Source: Bacillota bacterium
GTDB lineage: Bacteria; Bacillota; Limnochordia; Darwinibacteriales; DTU012
Reading direction: 5' to 3'
Assembly (NCBI GenBank): GCA_012837335.1
Contig: DURM01000032.1
Coordinates: 1 to 64,000, forward strand
DNA length: 64,000 nucleotides
Part shown: piece after piece, positions 47,784-57,395 of the stretch
Numbering within the stretch: position 1 is the stretch's first letter
Layout: each line of letters begins with the position of its first letter
The notes under the pieces: generated by a model
Database searches by the model: none
Told to the model about the DNA's origin: nothing
What the model saw: only the letters and a program-made list of their open reading frames with translations
Made by a program: the position numbers and the translations under genes

Positions 47784-47822
47784 TAAAAAAAGCCCGACAT
47801 CAATTAATACTGATATCGAGCT
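47784..47822 (-). terminator. Intrinsic terminator of rpsU
   Basis: A 12-base-pair stem with two G-U pairs (AGCTCGATATCA with TGATGTCGGGCT), an eight-base loop and a run of seven U. It lies ten bases after the rpsU stop. Confidence 0.9.
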
Positions 47823-47831
47823 GATACTTGT

Positions 47832-48014
47832 CTATCGGAATCTGGCGCTTCTCTTGCGCGCAGCTTCAGATTTCTTTTTTCTTCTTACGCTTGGTTTTTC
47901 ATACTGTTCTCTTTTTCTTACCTCAGACAATACACCAGTCATTCTAACCTGCTTCTTGAAACGGCGTAAAGCACTGTCGAGGGACTCATTTTTACCTACT
48001 CTTACTTCTGCCAC
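47832..48014 (-). CDS. rpsU: Ribosomal protein bS21
   Basis: A basic 60-residue protein ([21 protein letters not shown] ... [23 protein letters not shown]) of the 30S platform near the anti-Shine-Dalgarno sequence. The GTG at 48014 is used because GGAGGGA precedes it; the frame to 48065 lacks a start signal and does not match the family. Own promoter and terminator make it a single-gene unit. Confidence 0.95.
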   Translation of the reverse strand: MAEVRVGKNESLDSALRRFKKQVRMTGVLSEVRKREQYEKPSVRRKKKSEAARKRSARFR

Positions 48015-48067
48015 CCTATATCCCTCCCTCCACAACATCGCGAGCATCATTAAAGACTTTCCCATTC

Positions 48068-48096
48068 ATTATAAACGATAAGCTGAGGTTGGTCAA
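48068..48096 (-). promoter_or_regulatory. Sigma-A promoter of rpsU
   Basis: TTGACC (48096-48091), a 17-base spacer and a perfect TATAAT (48073-48068). The -35 box begins six bases after the HIT gene stop. Confidence 0.8.
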
Positions 48097-48101
48097 TTAT
48101 T

Positions 48102-48446
48102 TTATCCCGGCGGCCACGATAATTTGCGACCCCCTAATAAGTGAAAATGGAGATGATTAACGGTCTGTCCTCCGTCAGCCCCGCAGTTGGTAACCAACCG
48201 ATACCCATCCTCAAGCTGATATTGGTGAGCTAATTTCTTGACCGCTTCACCAACCTCATAAAGCAGGTCGCGATCATCGGCTCCTATCGCAGAGAGATTG
48301 GCAACATGCTTTTTGGGGATGATCAGCACATGGACCGGTGCCTGCGGATTAATATCGGGAAAGGCAACAACATAATCGCTTTCATATACAATATCCGAAT
48401 CAATCTCTTTTGCAGCTATTTTACAGAATATGCAATCTGCTGCCAT
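48102..48446 (-). CDS. HIT family nucleotide hydrolase (HinT-like)
   Basis: A 114-residue protein of the Hint branch. A zinc-type pair in CIFCKIAAKEI and the histidine triad HLHFHLLGG are present. It hydrolyses AMP-lysine or similar phosphoramidates in relatives. The ATG at 48446 follows GGAGGGAGGTG; the frame to 48548 lies in mtaB. In Clostridia this gene often stands between mtaB and rpsU, as here. Confidence 0.94.
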   Translation of the reverse strand: MAADCIFCKIAAKEIDSDIVYESDYVVAFPDINPQAPVHVLIIPKKHVANLSAIGADDRDLLYEVGEAVKKLAHQYQLEDGYRLVTNCGADGGQTVNHLHFHLLGGRKLSWPPG

Positions 48447-48492
48447 AAATCCACACCTCCCTCCACTTAACCCTAGTTTCAAAGTTCTCAAC

Positions 48493-49800
48493 TTAAACCA
48501 AAATTCCTGCTGCCTGCCCCTTAGTGATTGCAATAATTTGTACATCAACCATACGGCCGATTAAATCACTGCTGTGCTGATCTGCAGAAAAGGAAACATG
48601 AAGATAGTTATCGGTATGACCGCTCAGTTTACCATCAATCTCGCGTTCCACCAGGACCTGGACAGTTTGACCAATAAACTGGCGCTGATACTGATCTGAC
48701 ATCTGCTCTGACAGTGCAATCAGTACATGGCTGCGGCGGTCTTTTTCTGGTCCCTCCACTTGATCTGGAAAATCAGCAGCCAGCGTCCCCTCCCGAGGTG
48801 AGTATTTAAATACATGGAGTTTTGCCAGCTGCATCTCAGCAAGAAACTGATGGGTTTCTTCAAACAGCTCCGGAGTTTCTCCGGGAAAACCGACGATTAC
48901 ATCTGTCGTTATGGCTGCTTCAGGCACACGCTCACGCACCAGATTCACAATCCGGCGAAAATCTGCGGTCAGATAGCGGCGCCGCATGCGCTTGAGTACC
49001 TGATCACTGCCGCTTTGAAGAGGAATGTGCAGATGCCGGCACACCCTCGGATTATTGGCGATCAGCTCGATCATCTCTTGATCAATTTCATTTGGATCAA
49101 CAGAGCTGATCCGCACCCGCTCCAACCCGGGCACTGCTGTTATTTGGCGGACAATCGCACTCAACGAACTCTTAGGCTCTAGATCCATCCCATATCCCCC
49201 TAGATGGACACCGGTTAAAACGATCTCGCGATAACCCTGAGCGACAATTGCCTCAACTTGTTTAAGCACACTTTCCGGTGTGCGACTCCGGGACGGTCCC
49301 CGGGCATAGGGAACTTTGCAGTAAGAGCAGTACTGATTGCATCCATCCTGGATTTTTAGATAGGCACGAGTTCTGCCCTCAAAGGATACCGCATTGAGTT
49401 CTTCAAACTCCCGCACCTGAGCAATATTGGCTACCAGCGACTCCTGCTCATTGGGAGCAATGCTTTCTACCAACTCCACAATGCGGTTGCGGTCATCCGT
49501 TCCAACGATCAGATTTACCCCAGAAATCGCTTCAATCTGATCTGGATCAGTCTGGGCAAGACAGCCGACCACAACTATCTTAGCGTTTGGATTATTGCGA
49601 TGGGCTTTGCGGATCATCTGCCGCGATTTTTGATCGCTGATATTGGTTACAGTACAGGTATTGATGATATATACATCTGCACCCTTTTCGTTAAAATCTA
49701 TAATCTCATACCCTTTGGCTTTAAACTGCGCTGCAATCCCTTCAGAATCATATTGATTCACTTTGCAGCCAAGGGTGTGAATAGCAACTTGCTTGCTCAA
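48493..49800 (-). CDS. mtaB: tRNA t6A37 methylthiotransferase MtaB
   Basis: A 435-residue radical SAM enzyme that converts t6A37 to ms2t6A. The N-terminal cluster region begins TLGCKVNQYDSEG, with further cysteines in NTCTVTNISD and VVGCLAQT. The radical SAM motif is CNQYCSYCKVPYARG, and a TRAM domain ends the protein. The TTG start overlaps the rsmE stop (TTGA) with GGGGTG seven bases upstream. Together with tcdA in this window, two enzymes act on t6A37. Confidence 0.95.
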   Translation of the reverse strand: MSKQVAIHTLGCKVNQYDSEGIAAQFKAKGYEIIDFNEKGADVYIINTCTVTNISDQKSRQMIRKAHRNNPNAKIVVVGCLAQTDPDQIEAISGVNLIVGTDDRNRIVELVESIAPNEQESLVANIAQVREFEELNAVSFEGRTRAYLKIQDGCNQYCSYCKVPYARGPSRSRTPESVLKQVEAIVAQGYREIVLTGVHLGGYGMDLEPKSSLSAIVRQITAVPGLERVRISSVDPNEIDQEMIELIANNPRVCRHLHIPLQSGSDQVLKRMRRRYLTADFRRIVNLVRERVPEAAITTDVIVGFPGETPELFEETHQFLAEMQLAKLHVFKYSPREGTLAADFPDQVEGPEKDRRSHVLIALSEQMSDQYQRQFIGQTVQVLVEREIDGKLSGHTDNYLHVSFSADQHSSDLIGRMVDVQIIAITKGQAAGILV

Positions 49801-50537
49801 CCTAAATCACCCCATAGAAATTGTACCAGTGCCAGCACCGTAATTGCAGCCGTCTCCGTCCGCAGAATCCGATTGCCAAGCTTAATGATCTCGCCGCCAA
49901 GGCTCTGGACTGCTTCAGCTTCATCCTGGCTAAATCCGCCTTCTGGTCCGATGATCATGCTCACATGCTGAGGATCTAAAGCAGTCAGATCCTTTAGGGT
50001 CTGCTCCTCGGCCAGTTCATAAGCCATCAGCAGCAAATGATCCCCTGTTCGAACAGCTAGTTTTGACTTCACTTCCTCAAAACTGTGCGGCACATGAATA
50101 GTAGGGATCAAATCTCGTTTACACTGCTTTGCAGCTGATTCAGCAATTTTTTGCCAGCGCTGCTGCCTTTGGTGCTGTTTGTCCTTGGTCAATTTTACAA
50201 CAGTATGGCGAGAAAAGAAAGGTACAATCTCTGAGACACCTAATTCGACTGCCTTTTGGATAATCAGATCCATTTTATCGCCTTTGGCTACCGCTTGGTA
50301 CAGTGTAGTTTTTAAAGGTGACTCGGCAGAAATGGTAACTGGTTCCATCAGCTCACATACAACCTTATCTTCGCTGATTTCAGTAATCTCGGCGCGAAAC
50401 GTTTTGGAATCAACTCCAATTAAAAGTGAATCACCGATATTCTTCCGCAGCACATTGCGCAGATGGTGAGCGTCATCACCTAGAACTACCGCTTGGTTAT
50501 CATTAACCTGCTCCAAAGTCACAAATACTTTAGTCAT
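49797..50537 (-). CDS. rsmE: 16S rRNA (uracil1498-N3)-methyltransferase
   Basis: A 246-residue SPOUT methyltransferase with a PUA-like N-terminal domain (DDAHHLRNVLRKNIGD), the segment SRHTVVK, and the trefoil knot motifs MIIGPEGGFS and LGNRILRTETA. The ATG at 50537 has GAGG three bases upstream and overlaps prmA by eight bases. Order prmA-rsmE-mtaB follows the dnaJ gene as in Bacillus. Confidence 0.96.
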   Translation of the reverse strand: MTKVFVTLEQVNDNQAVVLGDDAHHLRNVLRKNIGDSLLIGVDSKTFRAEITEISEDKVVCELMEPVTISAESPLKTTLYQAVAKGDKMDLIIQKAVELGVSEIVPFFSRHTVVKLTKDKQHQRQQRWQKIAESAAKQCKRDLIPTIHVPHSFEEVKSKLAVRTGDHLLLMAYELAEEQTLKDLTALDPQHVSMIIGPEGGFSQDEAEAVQSLGGEIIKLGNRILRTETAAITVLALVQFLWGDLG

Positions 50538-51465
50538 TTTCCTCGCTCCGTTTAAATCCAAATAGAACCCATTCACCCTGCTGGCGTTTCAGCAGCAGCT
50601 CGAAACCACACTCAGCCGCTTCTGCTCGGACTTCGTCAGCCCGCCTGTCGATTATCCCTGACGCGATCATAATGCCGCCCGGATTAAGCTTTTGATAAGC
50701 AGCTGGAAGCAGATCAATAATCACATCGGCGATAATATTAGCTACAATCACATCAGCACTGCCCTGAAGGATGTCGAGGGATCCCTGCTGGCAGTGAATC
50801 GCAGCATTATTAATCTCTGCATTTTCTCGACAGACCTCCACTGCCACTGGATCGATATCAACAGCCTCGACAGTGCGGGCGCCCAGCTTAGTAGCAGTAA
50901 TAGCCAGAAGCCCAGAGCCGGTTCCAATATCCCAAACAGCGCGGTCTTGGACCGGAACCTCCTGAAGAGCCTCAATGCACATTGCAGTTGAAGGGTGAGT
51001 GCCTGTGCCAAAAGCCATGCCCGGATCGAGGGTGATGACGATATCATCTGGCTCTGGATTGGTGATAGGATCCCAGCTCGGCTCCACAATTATCCTGCCG
51101 ATCCGAAGGGGATGGTAATACTGCTTCCAGGCATTAGCCCAGTCATCCTCACAGATAACTTTGGCAGTCAGCTTAACGTTACCAATCTCCAAACCAAACT
51201 GACTCAAACCTTTAACAGCTTGCTCTATTTCAGTCAACTCTGCCTCAGATTTTTGGTCGTAGAAATATGCTTTTACAAGGATGTGATCTCCACTGCCGGC
51301 AAACTCCGGATAAAAATCGCCCCAATTATTAGCCTGCGCTTCTTCAATTAAAGCATCACCTTCAAACGCCACTCCCTGCGCGCCGTATCTGGTAAGCAGC
51401 TCACTTACTGCTTCGGAGGCCTCCTGATGCACCAAAATCGCAACTTCCTGCCAATACTTACTCAC
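50530..51465 (-). CDS. prmA: Ribosomal protein L11 methyltransferase
   Basis: A 311-residue class I methyltransferase that trimethylates L11. The N-terminal domain begins KYWQEVAILVHQEASEAVSELL. The SAM site is WDIGTGSGLLAI with DIDPVAVEVC, and the NIIADVI motif is present. A GTG start has AAGGATG seven bases upstream. It lies after the dnaJ terminator, so it depends on read-through or a weak promoter. Confidence 0.95.
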   Translation of the reverse strand: MSKYWQEVAILVHQEASEAVSELLTRYGAQGVAFEGDALIEEAQANNWGDFYPEFAGSGDHILVKAYFYDQKSEAELTEIEQAVKGLSQFGLEIGNVKLTAKVICEDDWANAWKQYYHPLRIGRIIVEPSWDPITNPEPDDIVITLDPGMAFGTGTHPSTAMCIEALQEVPVQDRAVWDIGTGSGLLAITATKLGARTVEAVDIDPVAVEVCRENAEINNAAIHCQQGSLDILQGSADVIVANIIADVIIDLLPAAYQKLNPGGIMIASGIIDRRADEVRAEAAECGFELLLKRQQGEWVLFGFKRSEEND

Positions 51466-51491
51466 TCTGTCACATCCTTATCATTAGATTA

Positions 51492-51519
51492 GTAAAAAAG
51501 TGGCGGAAATACCCGCCAC
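51492..51519 (-). terminator. Intrinsic terminator of the hrcA-grpE-dnaK-dnaJ operon
   Basis: A seven-base-pair GC stem, GTGGCGG with CCGCCAC, with a six-base loop and six U. It begins nine bases after the dnaJ stop. Confidence 0.88.
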
Positions 51520-51528
51520 AATCCATGA

Positions 51529-52668
51529 TCAGCGCAGCGCATCTTTGACCTTATCAAAAAAGCTTTTCGTCTCATCAGGCACTGAATTGCCGCTGGCTGC
51601 TGCAAATTCTCTTAAAATCTGCTTCTGTTTGCTGTTTAATTTCGTCGGTGTAACGACCCTAATTCTTACCAGCTGATCTCCACGGCCGTAGCCACGGACG
51701 TCAGTAATACCTTTACCCCGGAGACGCATCACTTTTCCGCTCTGAGTTCCTTCGGCAATCCGCATTTTCACAGCTCCCTCTAAGGTGGGAACTTCAATTT
51801 CATCGCCTAAAGCCGCCTGCACAAAGGTTATGGGAACTTCACAGATAACATCATTGCCCTCACGGGTAAAAATCTTATGGGGTTTTACATTAACAGCCAC
51901 AAGCAGGTCGCCGTAAGGACCGCCGTAACTGCCTGCTTCGCCCTGTCCGCCTACCCGCACCACCTGGCCATCATTGATTCCAGCAGGAATTTTAACGGTA
52001 ATCTTGCGGGTCTGGCGCACCCTGCCGCTGCCGTGGCAGACTGTACAGGCTTTCTCATAAGTTTTGCCTTCGCCGCCGCAGCGCGTACAGGTGCGGCTGG
52101 TTTGAACCGCACCGAATGGCGTGCGCTGCACGCTCCGCACCTGCCCGGTGCCATTGCAGTCAGGACAGGTTTTTATCGGTGTGCCCGGTTCAGCCTGATT
52201 CCCGTGACAGTGGGAGCAGATTTCGGTTCGAGGAATTTCGATTGTTTTTTCGACTCCAAAGGCAGCCTCCTCAAATTCGATAGTCATGTTATAGCGGAGA
52301 TCCGCGCCTTTGCGCGGACGTCTTTGCTGACTGGAGCTGCTGCCGCCAAAAAACATATCTGCAAAAATATCGCCTAAATCTTCAAACCCAAATCCGAAAT
52401 CGCCAAAGCCGCCGAATCCTCCAAAACCGCCGCCTGCTCCGCCATTTTCAAAGGCCGCATGACCAAACTGATCATATTGGCTCCGGCTTTCGGGATCGCT
52501 TAAAACCCGATAAGCTTCATTAATCTGCTTGAACCGCTCTTCTGCATCAGGTTCTTTGTTCACATCAGGATGATATTCCCGAGCCAAACGCCGATATGCT
52601 TTTTTGATTTCATCCTGGGAGGCATCTCTGGAGACGCCCAGTGTTTCATAATAATCCTGTTTGGCCAT
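51529..52668 (-). CDS. dnaJ: Chaperone protein DnaJ
   Basis: 379 residues. The J domain has the HPD motif (YHPDVNK). A glycine/phenylalanine region follows, then four zinc repeats ([32 protein letters not shown]) and the C-terminal substrate domains. All eight cysteines are kept, but the first repeat reads CxxCxGNQ instead of CxxCxGxG. It stimulates DnaK ATPase. The ATG follows dnaK by 17 bases with a GGTGGTCCC Shine-Dalgarno-like stretch upstream. Confidence 0.96.
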   Translation of the reverse strand: MAKQDYYETLGVSRDASQDEIKKAYRRLAREYHPDVNKEPDAEERFKQINEAYRVLSDPESRSQYDQFGHAAFENGGAGGGFGGFGGFGDFGFGFEDLGDIFADMFFGGSSSSQQRRPRKGADLRYNMTIEFEEAAFGVEKTIEIPRTEICSHCHGNQAEPGTPIKTCPDCNGTGQVRSVQRTPFGAVQTSRTCTRCGGEGKTYEKACTVCHGSGRVRQTRKITVKIPAGINDGQVVRVGGQGEAGSYGGPYGDLLVAVNVKPHKIFTREGNDVICEVPITFVQAALGDEIEVPTLEGAVKMRIAEGTQSGKVMRLRGKGITDVRGYGRGDQLVRIRVVTPTKLNSKQKQILREFAAASGNSVPDETKSFFDKVKDALR

Positions 52669-52685
52669 GGGACCACCACCTTAGC

Positions 52686-54530
52686 TTACTTCTGATCATT
52701 TTCTTCTGTAAACTCCGCGTCTACGATATCGTCTGCAGTATCTGCTCCTTCGGCTGCTCCCTGCTGTCCGGCATGCTGTTGACTGGCTTGAGCCTGCTCA
52801 TAGATCTTCTGGGACAATTTGTGGAGTATTTCATCCATGGCTTTCATCTTAGCCTTAATTTCGTCCATATCCTCGCCTTCAGCAGCTTTTCTCAGCGCTT
52901 CTTTCGCGGCTTCAATTTCCTCCTTTTCAGCGTCAGAAACCTTATCGCCGAGCTCATTAACAGTTTTTTCTGCTGCGTAAATGCTGGTATCAGCTTGATT
53001 CTTCAGGTCAATTAATTCGCGGCGCTTTTTGTCTTCTTCAGCATGAGCTTCCGCTTCCTTAACCATTTTTTCGATATCAGCCTCGGTTAAGCCGCCTGAG
53101 GATGTAACAGTAATTTTCTGCTCTTTTCCGGTACCCAGATCTTTCGCCGAAACATTAACAATACCGTTGCGGTCAATGTCAAACGTAACTTCGATTTGAG
53201 GTATACCGCGCGGTGCCGGAGGAATCCCTGTCAGTTGGAATTGGCCTAAAGTCACATTATCTTTTGCCAGCGGACGTTCACCCTGCAGCACATGAATGTC
53301 TACTGCCGGTTGGTTATCAGCAGCTGTAGTGAAAATCTTAGTTTCCCGGCAGGGAATCGGAGTATTGCGCTTAATTAGAGTGGTCATTACGCCCCCGAGA
53401 GTCTCAATTCCCAATGACAGGGGAGTTACGTCAACCAGGACTAATCCCTGTCCCTTTTCAAATTCGCCAGCCAGCATACCCGCTTGAATCGCTGCCCCCA
53501 TGGCTACACACTCATCAGGGTTAATGCCTTTGTACGGTTCTTTGCCCATCTCCCGCTCAATCGCTTCCTGAACAGCTGGAATCCGTGTTGAACCGCCCAC
53601 TAAAATCACGCGATGAATCTCCTGCGGTGTCAACCCTGCATCAGACATTGCCTGCCGCAGCGGAACCATAGTGGCTTCAACTAAATCAGCAGTGAGCTCA
53701 TTAAATTTCGCCCGGGTAATCGTGATATCCATATGAAGCGGCCCGGCAGAGCTCGCGCTGATAAAAGGCAGATTGACATTGGTCTGCGGCAGCCCGGATA
53801 GTTCGATTTTAGCTTTCTCAGCTGCTTCCTTTAGGCGCTGCATCGCCATTTTATCCTGATTGAGATCCACTCCGTACTCTTTCTTAAACTCATCAATTAA
53901 GTAGCGGATGATTCTTTCATCAAAATCATCGCCGCCGAGGCGGTTGTTGCCGCTGGTGGCTTTGACACCTATATAACCCTTGTCAAGTTCGAGAATAGAC
54001 ACGTCAAATGTGCCACCGCCCAAATCGTAGACCAAAACAATCTGCTCTTCATCCTTATCCAAACCATAAGCTACCGAAGCTGCAGTGGGTTCGTTTATAA
54101 TTCTCAATACTTCCAAACCAGCGATGGCTCCAGCATCCTTCGTAGCCTGTCTCTGCGCATCAGTAAAATAAGCTGGAACAGTGATTACTGCTTGATCTAC
54201 ACTTTCACCTAAGTAGTTCTCTGCTTCTTCTTTTAATTTGCGCAGAATCATTGCCGAAATCTCTTGGGGAGTATAATCCTTGCCATCTATGTTAACTTTG
54301 TAGTCTGTGCCCATGTGACGCTTAATGGACATGATCGTCCGATCCGGATTAGTGACTGCCTGTCTCTTGGCCACCTGTCCCACCAAGCGCTCCCCGTCTT
54401 GAGTGAATGCAACTACTGACGCAGTGGTGCGGCTGCCTTCCGCATTAGGAATAACAACAGCATCTCCACCTTCTAACACAGCTACAACTGAATTTGTAGT
54501 GCCTAAGTCGATGCCTATAACTTTTCCCAT
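52686..54530 (-). CDS. dnaK: Chaperone protein DnaK (Hsp70)
   Basis: A 614-residue Hsp70. The ATPase domain carries [25 protein letters not shown] and [10 protein letters not shown]. The substrate domain starts at about 385, and the C-terminal tail ends in a DIVDAEF-type acidic sequence. It lacks the 24-residue insert of Gram-negative DnaK, as expected for a Bacillota protein. GAGGAG lies five bases before the ATG, at the very end of grpE. Confidence 0.98.
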   Translation of the reverse strand: MGKVIGIDLGTTNSVVAVLEGGDAVVIPNAEGSRTTASVVAFTQDGERLVGQVAKRQAVTNPDRTIMSIKRHMGTDYKVNIDGKDYTPQEISAMILRKLKEEAENYLGESVDQAVITVPAYFTDAQRQATKDAGAIAGLEVLRIINEPTAASVAYGLDKDEEQIVLVYDLGGGTFDVSILELDKGYIGVKATSGNNRLGGDDFDERIIRYLIDEFKKEYGVDLNQDKMAMQRLKEAAEKAKIELSGLPQTNVNLPFISASSAGPLHMDITITRAKFNELTADLVEATMVPLRQAMSDAGLTPQEIHRVILVGGSTRIPAVQEAIEREMGKEPYKGINPDECVAMGAAIQAGMLAGEFEKGQGLVLVDVTPLSLGIETLGGVMTTLIKRNTPIPCRETKIFTTAADNQPAVDIHVLQGERPLAKDNVTLGQFQLTGIPPAPRGIPQIEVTFDIDRNGIVNVSAKDLGTGKEQKITVTSSGGLTEADIEKMVKEAEAHAEEDKKRRELIDLKNQADTSIYAAEKTVNELGDKVSDAEKEEIEAAKEALRKAAEGEDMDEIKAKMKAMDEILHKLSQKIYEQAQASQQHAGQQGAAEGADTADDIVDAEFTEENDQK

Positions 54531-54532
54531 CT

Positions 54533-55102
54533 TTACTCCTCCTCATTTTGCTTGTTCGGGGCAACTTGCACCATACTTGCCCGCAGCAATTTATCTTTAA
54601 ATAAGTATCCTTTCTGCAGCTCTGCAGTAACAATCAGGTCTGACCCTTGTCCCTGCATACTGACAGCCTCATGAATGTTGGGATCAAAAGGCTGGCCTAC
54701 AGCATTAATCGGCTGCAGACCCTGCCTGCAGAGACAATCAAGCAGCTGATTAAAAATCATTTTTACACCAGAAACATAGGGCGAATCATCAGCGGCATTG
54801 AGTGCCCGCTCAAAATTATCAATCACAGGCAGCAGTTCAGCCATCAAGTTTTGATTAGCAGTAGCTCGGATCGCTTCAATCGACGCTTCACTGCGCCGCT
54901 TGTAGTTATCAAAATCAGCCTTCAATCTCAGCAGCTGATTTACTAACCCGTCCCTTTCCTGCTCCCACTGCTTTGTCAGAAGCTCAATTTGATCCTCTGA
55001 TTTCTGTTCATCCTGATCAACTGCTTGCTCCAGGTCCTCCTGTTCAATCTCTTCAACTGTTTCTTCACTGCACAGTTCATGTTCCTTATTCTCCTTCAAC
55101 AC
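54533..55102 (-). CDS. grpE: Nucleotide exchange factor GrpE
   Basis: 189 residues: an acidic, disordered start, a long coiled coil ([14 protein letters not shown]) and the beta domain with [18 protein letters not shown] and [23 protein letters not shown] precedes either the GTG at 55102 (four bases) or a TTG at 55099 (seven bases); the second fits spacing better. It releases ADP from DnaK. Confidence 0.96.
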   Translation of the reverse strand: MLKENKEHELCSEETVEEIEQEDLEQAVDQDEQKSEDQIELLTKQWEQERDGLVNQLLRLKADFDNYKRRSEASIEAIRATANQNLMAELLPVIDNFERALNAADDSPYVSGVKMIFNQLLDCLCRQGLQPINAVGQPFDPNIHEAVSMQGQGSDLIVTAELQKGYLFKDKLLRASMVQVAPNKQNEEE

Positions 55103-55123
55103 TCTACCTCCTTAACTTCACCA

Positions 55124-56149
55124 CTATTTAACCAGCTCAGTTAAAACTTCGCTGAGAGAATTAGCAATTAACTCCACAACCGAATACACGTTAGCATAAT
55201 CCATTCGAGTTGGACCCATTACACCGATCGCACCGATCACTTCCCCACTAATTGAATATGTGGAGGTGACCACACTGCATTCATGGATTTCGACAATCGG
55301 TATTTCATGGCCGATGGCAACCTGCACTCCGGTTACTTTGCTGAGACTGCTGATTAAATCAGAGATAACTCCCTTCTGCTCCAGCAGACTCAAAAATCCT
55401 TTAGTCCGGTCCAAATCCTTAAACTCCGGCTGTTCAAATATGCGGATCGCTCCATTTAAATAGATCTTCTCATCATTCGAATCAACCAGCTCACTGACGA
55501 GAATTTCTAATACAGCTGCTCCAAGCGTTCCATACTCACTGCTGATCTCCCGAATTAAACTCGAGCGCAGATCGCGATAAGTAACTCCTTTAAGCCGATT
55601 CGTCAACTGCTGGGATATCTGATGCAGTGTCTGCGGATCATACTTTTCATCAGTTCGTACAATGCGATTCTGCACAATCCCGGGATGCAGAACTAAAACC
55701 ACCAGCACACGTGACTCATCCAATGCCAGCAGCTGGATCTGCTCAATCATGCAGCTTTCCAGCTGAGGGGCAACAACAATTGCTACCAGATTTGTCAGAA
55801 GTGCCAGCAGCTTCGAAGCTTCCTGGATCAAAAGCTCTACCTGCTGACTATATGCGGCTATACGCCGATATATTTCCATGCGCTTATGCTCAGGAACCGG
55901 TTCAGGTTCCATCAATACATCTACATAAAAACGATAGCCTTTATCCGAAGGTATTCTACCCGCTGAAATGTGCGGTTGAATAATATATCCAGTTTCTTCC
56001 AAGTCAGCCATCTCGTTGCGAATAGTGGCAGGCGATACACCAAGATTATAGCGGCGAGCAATCGTGCGAGATCCTACCGGCTCAGCAGAACGAATGTAAT
56101 CATCGATAATCGCCTGCAGCACCATGATTTTCCGTTCATTCAACAACAA
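55124..56149 (-). CDS. hrcA: Heat-inducible transcription repressor HrcA
   Basis: A 341-residue repressor. The N-terminal winged helix (DYIRSAEPVGSRTIARRYNLGVSPATIRNEMADLEETGYI) binds CIRCE, followed by the GAF-like and inserted dimer domains. The start is a TTG six bases after AGGAGG. It is first in hrcA-grpE-dnaK-dnaJ and lies directly downstream of a perfect CIRCE site, so it is autoregulated. Confidence 0.96.
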   Translation of the reverse strand: MLLNERKIMVLQAIIDDYIRSAEPVGSRTIARRYNLGVSPATIRNEMADLEETGYIIQPHISAGRIPSDKGYRFYVDVLMEPEPVPEHKRMEIYRRIAAYSQQVELLIQEASKLLALLTNLVAIVVAPQLESCMIEQIQLLALDESRVLVVLVLHPGIVQNRIVRTDEKYDPQTLHQISQQLTNRLKGVTYRDLRSSLIREISSEYGTLGAAVLEILVSELVDSNDEKIYLNGAIRIFEQPEFKDLDRTKGFLSLLEQKGVISDLISSLSKVTGVQVAIGHEIPIVEIHECSVVTSTYSISGEVIGAIGVMGPTRMDYANVYSVVELIANSLSEVLTELVK

Positions 56150-56170
56150 TACTCGCCTCCTTTCGGCACT

Positions 56171-56197
56171 TTAGCACTCGCTACCTTAGAGTGCTAA
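56171..56197 (-). promoter_or_regulatory. CIRCE operator (HrcA binding site)
   Basis: A perfect inverted repeat, TTAGCACTC-N9-GAGTGCTAA, with no mismatch to the consensus. It lies between the promoter and the hrcA ribosome binding site. Confidence 0.97.
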
Positions 56198-56211
56198 CAT
56201 CCATCATTCAT

Positions 56212-56240
56212 AAGGTACCACTCTGCCATCTATTTGTCAA
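56212..56240 (-). promoter_or_regulatory. Promoter of the hrcA-grpE-dnaK-dnaJ operon
   Basis: A perfect TTGACA (56240-56235) is clear. The best -10 at 17 bases is TACCTT (56217-56212), a weak match. CIRCE begins 15 bases downstream, so a bound HrcA would cover the start region. Confidence 0.5.
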
Positions 56241-56260
56241 GGCTGGAGAGCTTACGGTTT

Positions 56261-57391
56261 TCAGCGAAGAAATGCGGAAAATACCAGATTACCTAAGAAT
56301 ATTCCCTGTTTGGTTAGACGCAAAAATCCATCCCGGCTCTCAAGCAGTCCCCGATCAATCAGGTCGGTTACTGCATTGGCGTATACATCTTTAATGGAAA
56401 CATTAAAGCGGTTAAAGAAAGCCGCTTCGTCAACCCCTTCAATTAACCGCAGACCCAGCATCATCGTTTCATCCATCTCGGTCTCGCGGTCAACATACTC
56501 ACCGGAGACAGCAGCCGGAATACCGGACAGCCAGTTTTTGGTATACAAAAAAACATCCGCAGGATTGTGCGCGCGCAGGCGGTTAAAGTAACCATGGGCC
56601 CCGCTGCCTAGTCCAAGATAGAACTGATTGTGCCAGTAAATCAGATTATGCCGGGACTCCATGCCCGGCAGCGCGTAATTTGAGATTTCATAGTGGTGGT
56701 AGCCTAACTGCGGCAGGTAGGCTTGAGTAAACTCAAACATCCCCACAGCCTCATCCTCATCCGGCAGGATCAGTGTACCGCGGTAGTACTCTTCAAAAAA
56801 CGGAGTCCCTTTCTCAAGAATCAGTGAGTAGCAGGAAAAATGAGTCGGCTGCAGAGCAGCCGCTGCTTCCAATCCCGCCTGCCAGTCTGTGAGTTTTTGA
56901 TCCGGCAGTCCTTCAATTAAATCCAAATTAATGTTGCTTATCCCATATTTCCTGATTAACTCAACACCGCGGTAGATATCATCAACGCTGTGAGTTCTGC
57001 CGATGCGCCTCAGCAGATCATTTTGAAATGCCTGCGCTCCCAAGCTGATGCGGTTAACTCCAGCTTCGGCCATTGCTTCAAGTTTGGCTGGGGTAAGGGT
57101 GCCGGGGTTTGCTTCCACCGTCAGCTCAAAGCCGGATGCAAAGTTGAACTCTGCTGTCAACTGCCTGATCAGGCGGCTTAACTGCTCAGCTGTGAGCAGA
57201 GTCGGAGATCCCCCACCAATATAAAGAGTGCTGCAGGTCCTGCCTCCAAGCTGATCTGCCCAATACCTGATTTCACGGCTTAGGGCAACCAGATAATCTT
57301 CAATTACGGAACTTCCAGCTACTATTGAGTGAAAGTCGCAGTAACCGCACTTATTTGCGCAGAATGGGATATGCACATAGACACCAAGCAT
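56261..57391 (-). CDS. hemW: Radical SAM haem chaperone HemW
   Basis: 376 residues. The radical SAM motif CANKCGYCDFHS is near residue 10, with YIGGGSPTLL and the HemN-type C-terminal domain. HemW binds and transfers haem; it lacks the extra N-terminal cysteine features of true HemN. The ATG at 57391 follows GGAG by seven bases, at the end of lepA; the frame to 57445 lies inside lepA. The lepA-hemW-hrcA order is the standard one. Confidence 0.94.
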   Translation of the reverse strand: MLGVYVHIPFCANKCGYCDFHSIVAGSSVIEDYLVALSREIRYWADQLGGRTCSTLYIGGGSPTLLTAEQLSRLIRQLTAEFNFASGFELTVEANPGTLTPAKLEAMAEAGVNRISLGAQAFQNDLLRRIGRTHSVDDIYRGVELIRKYGISNINLDLIEGLPDQKLTDWQAGLEAAAALQPTHFSCYSLILEKGTPFFEEYYRGTLILPDEDEAVGMFEFTQAYLPQLGYHHYEISNYALPGMESRHNLIYWHNQFYLGLGSGAHGYFNRLRAHNPADVFLYTKNWLSGIPAAVSGEYVDRETEMDETMMLGLRLIEGVDEAAFFNRFNVSIKDVYANAVTDLIDRGLLESRDGFLRLTKQGIFLGNLVFSAFLR

Positions 57392-57395
57392 TTTT

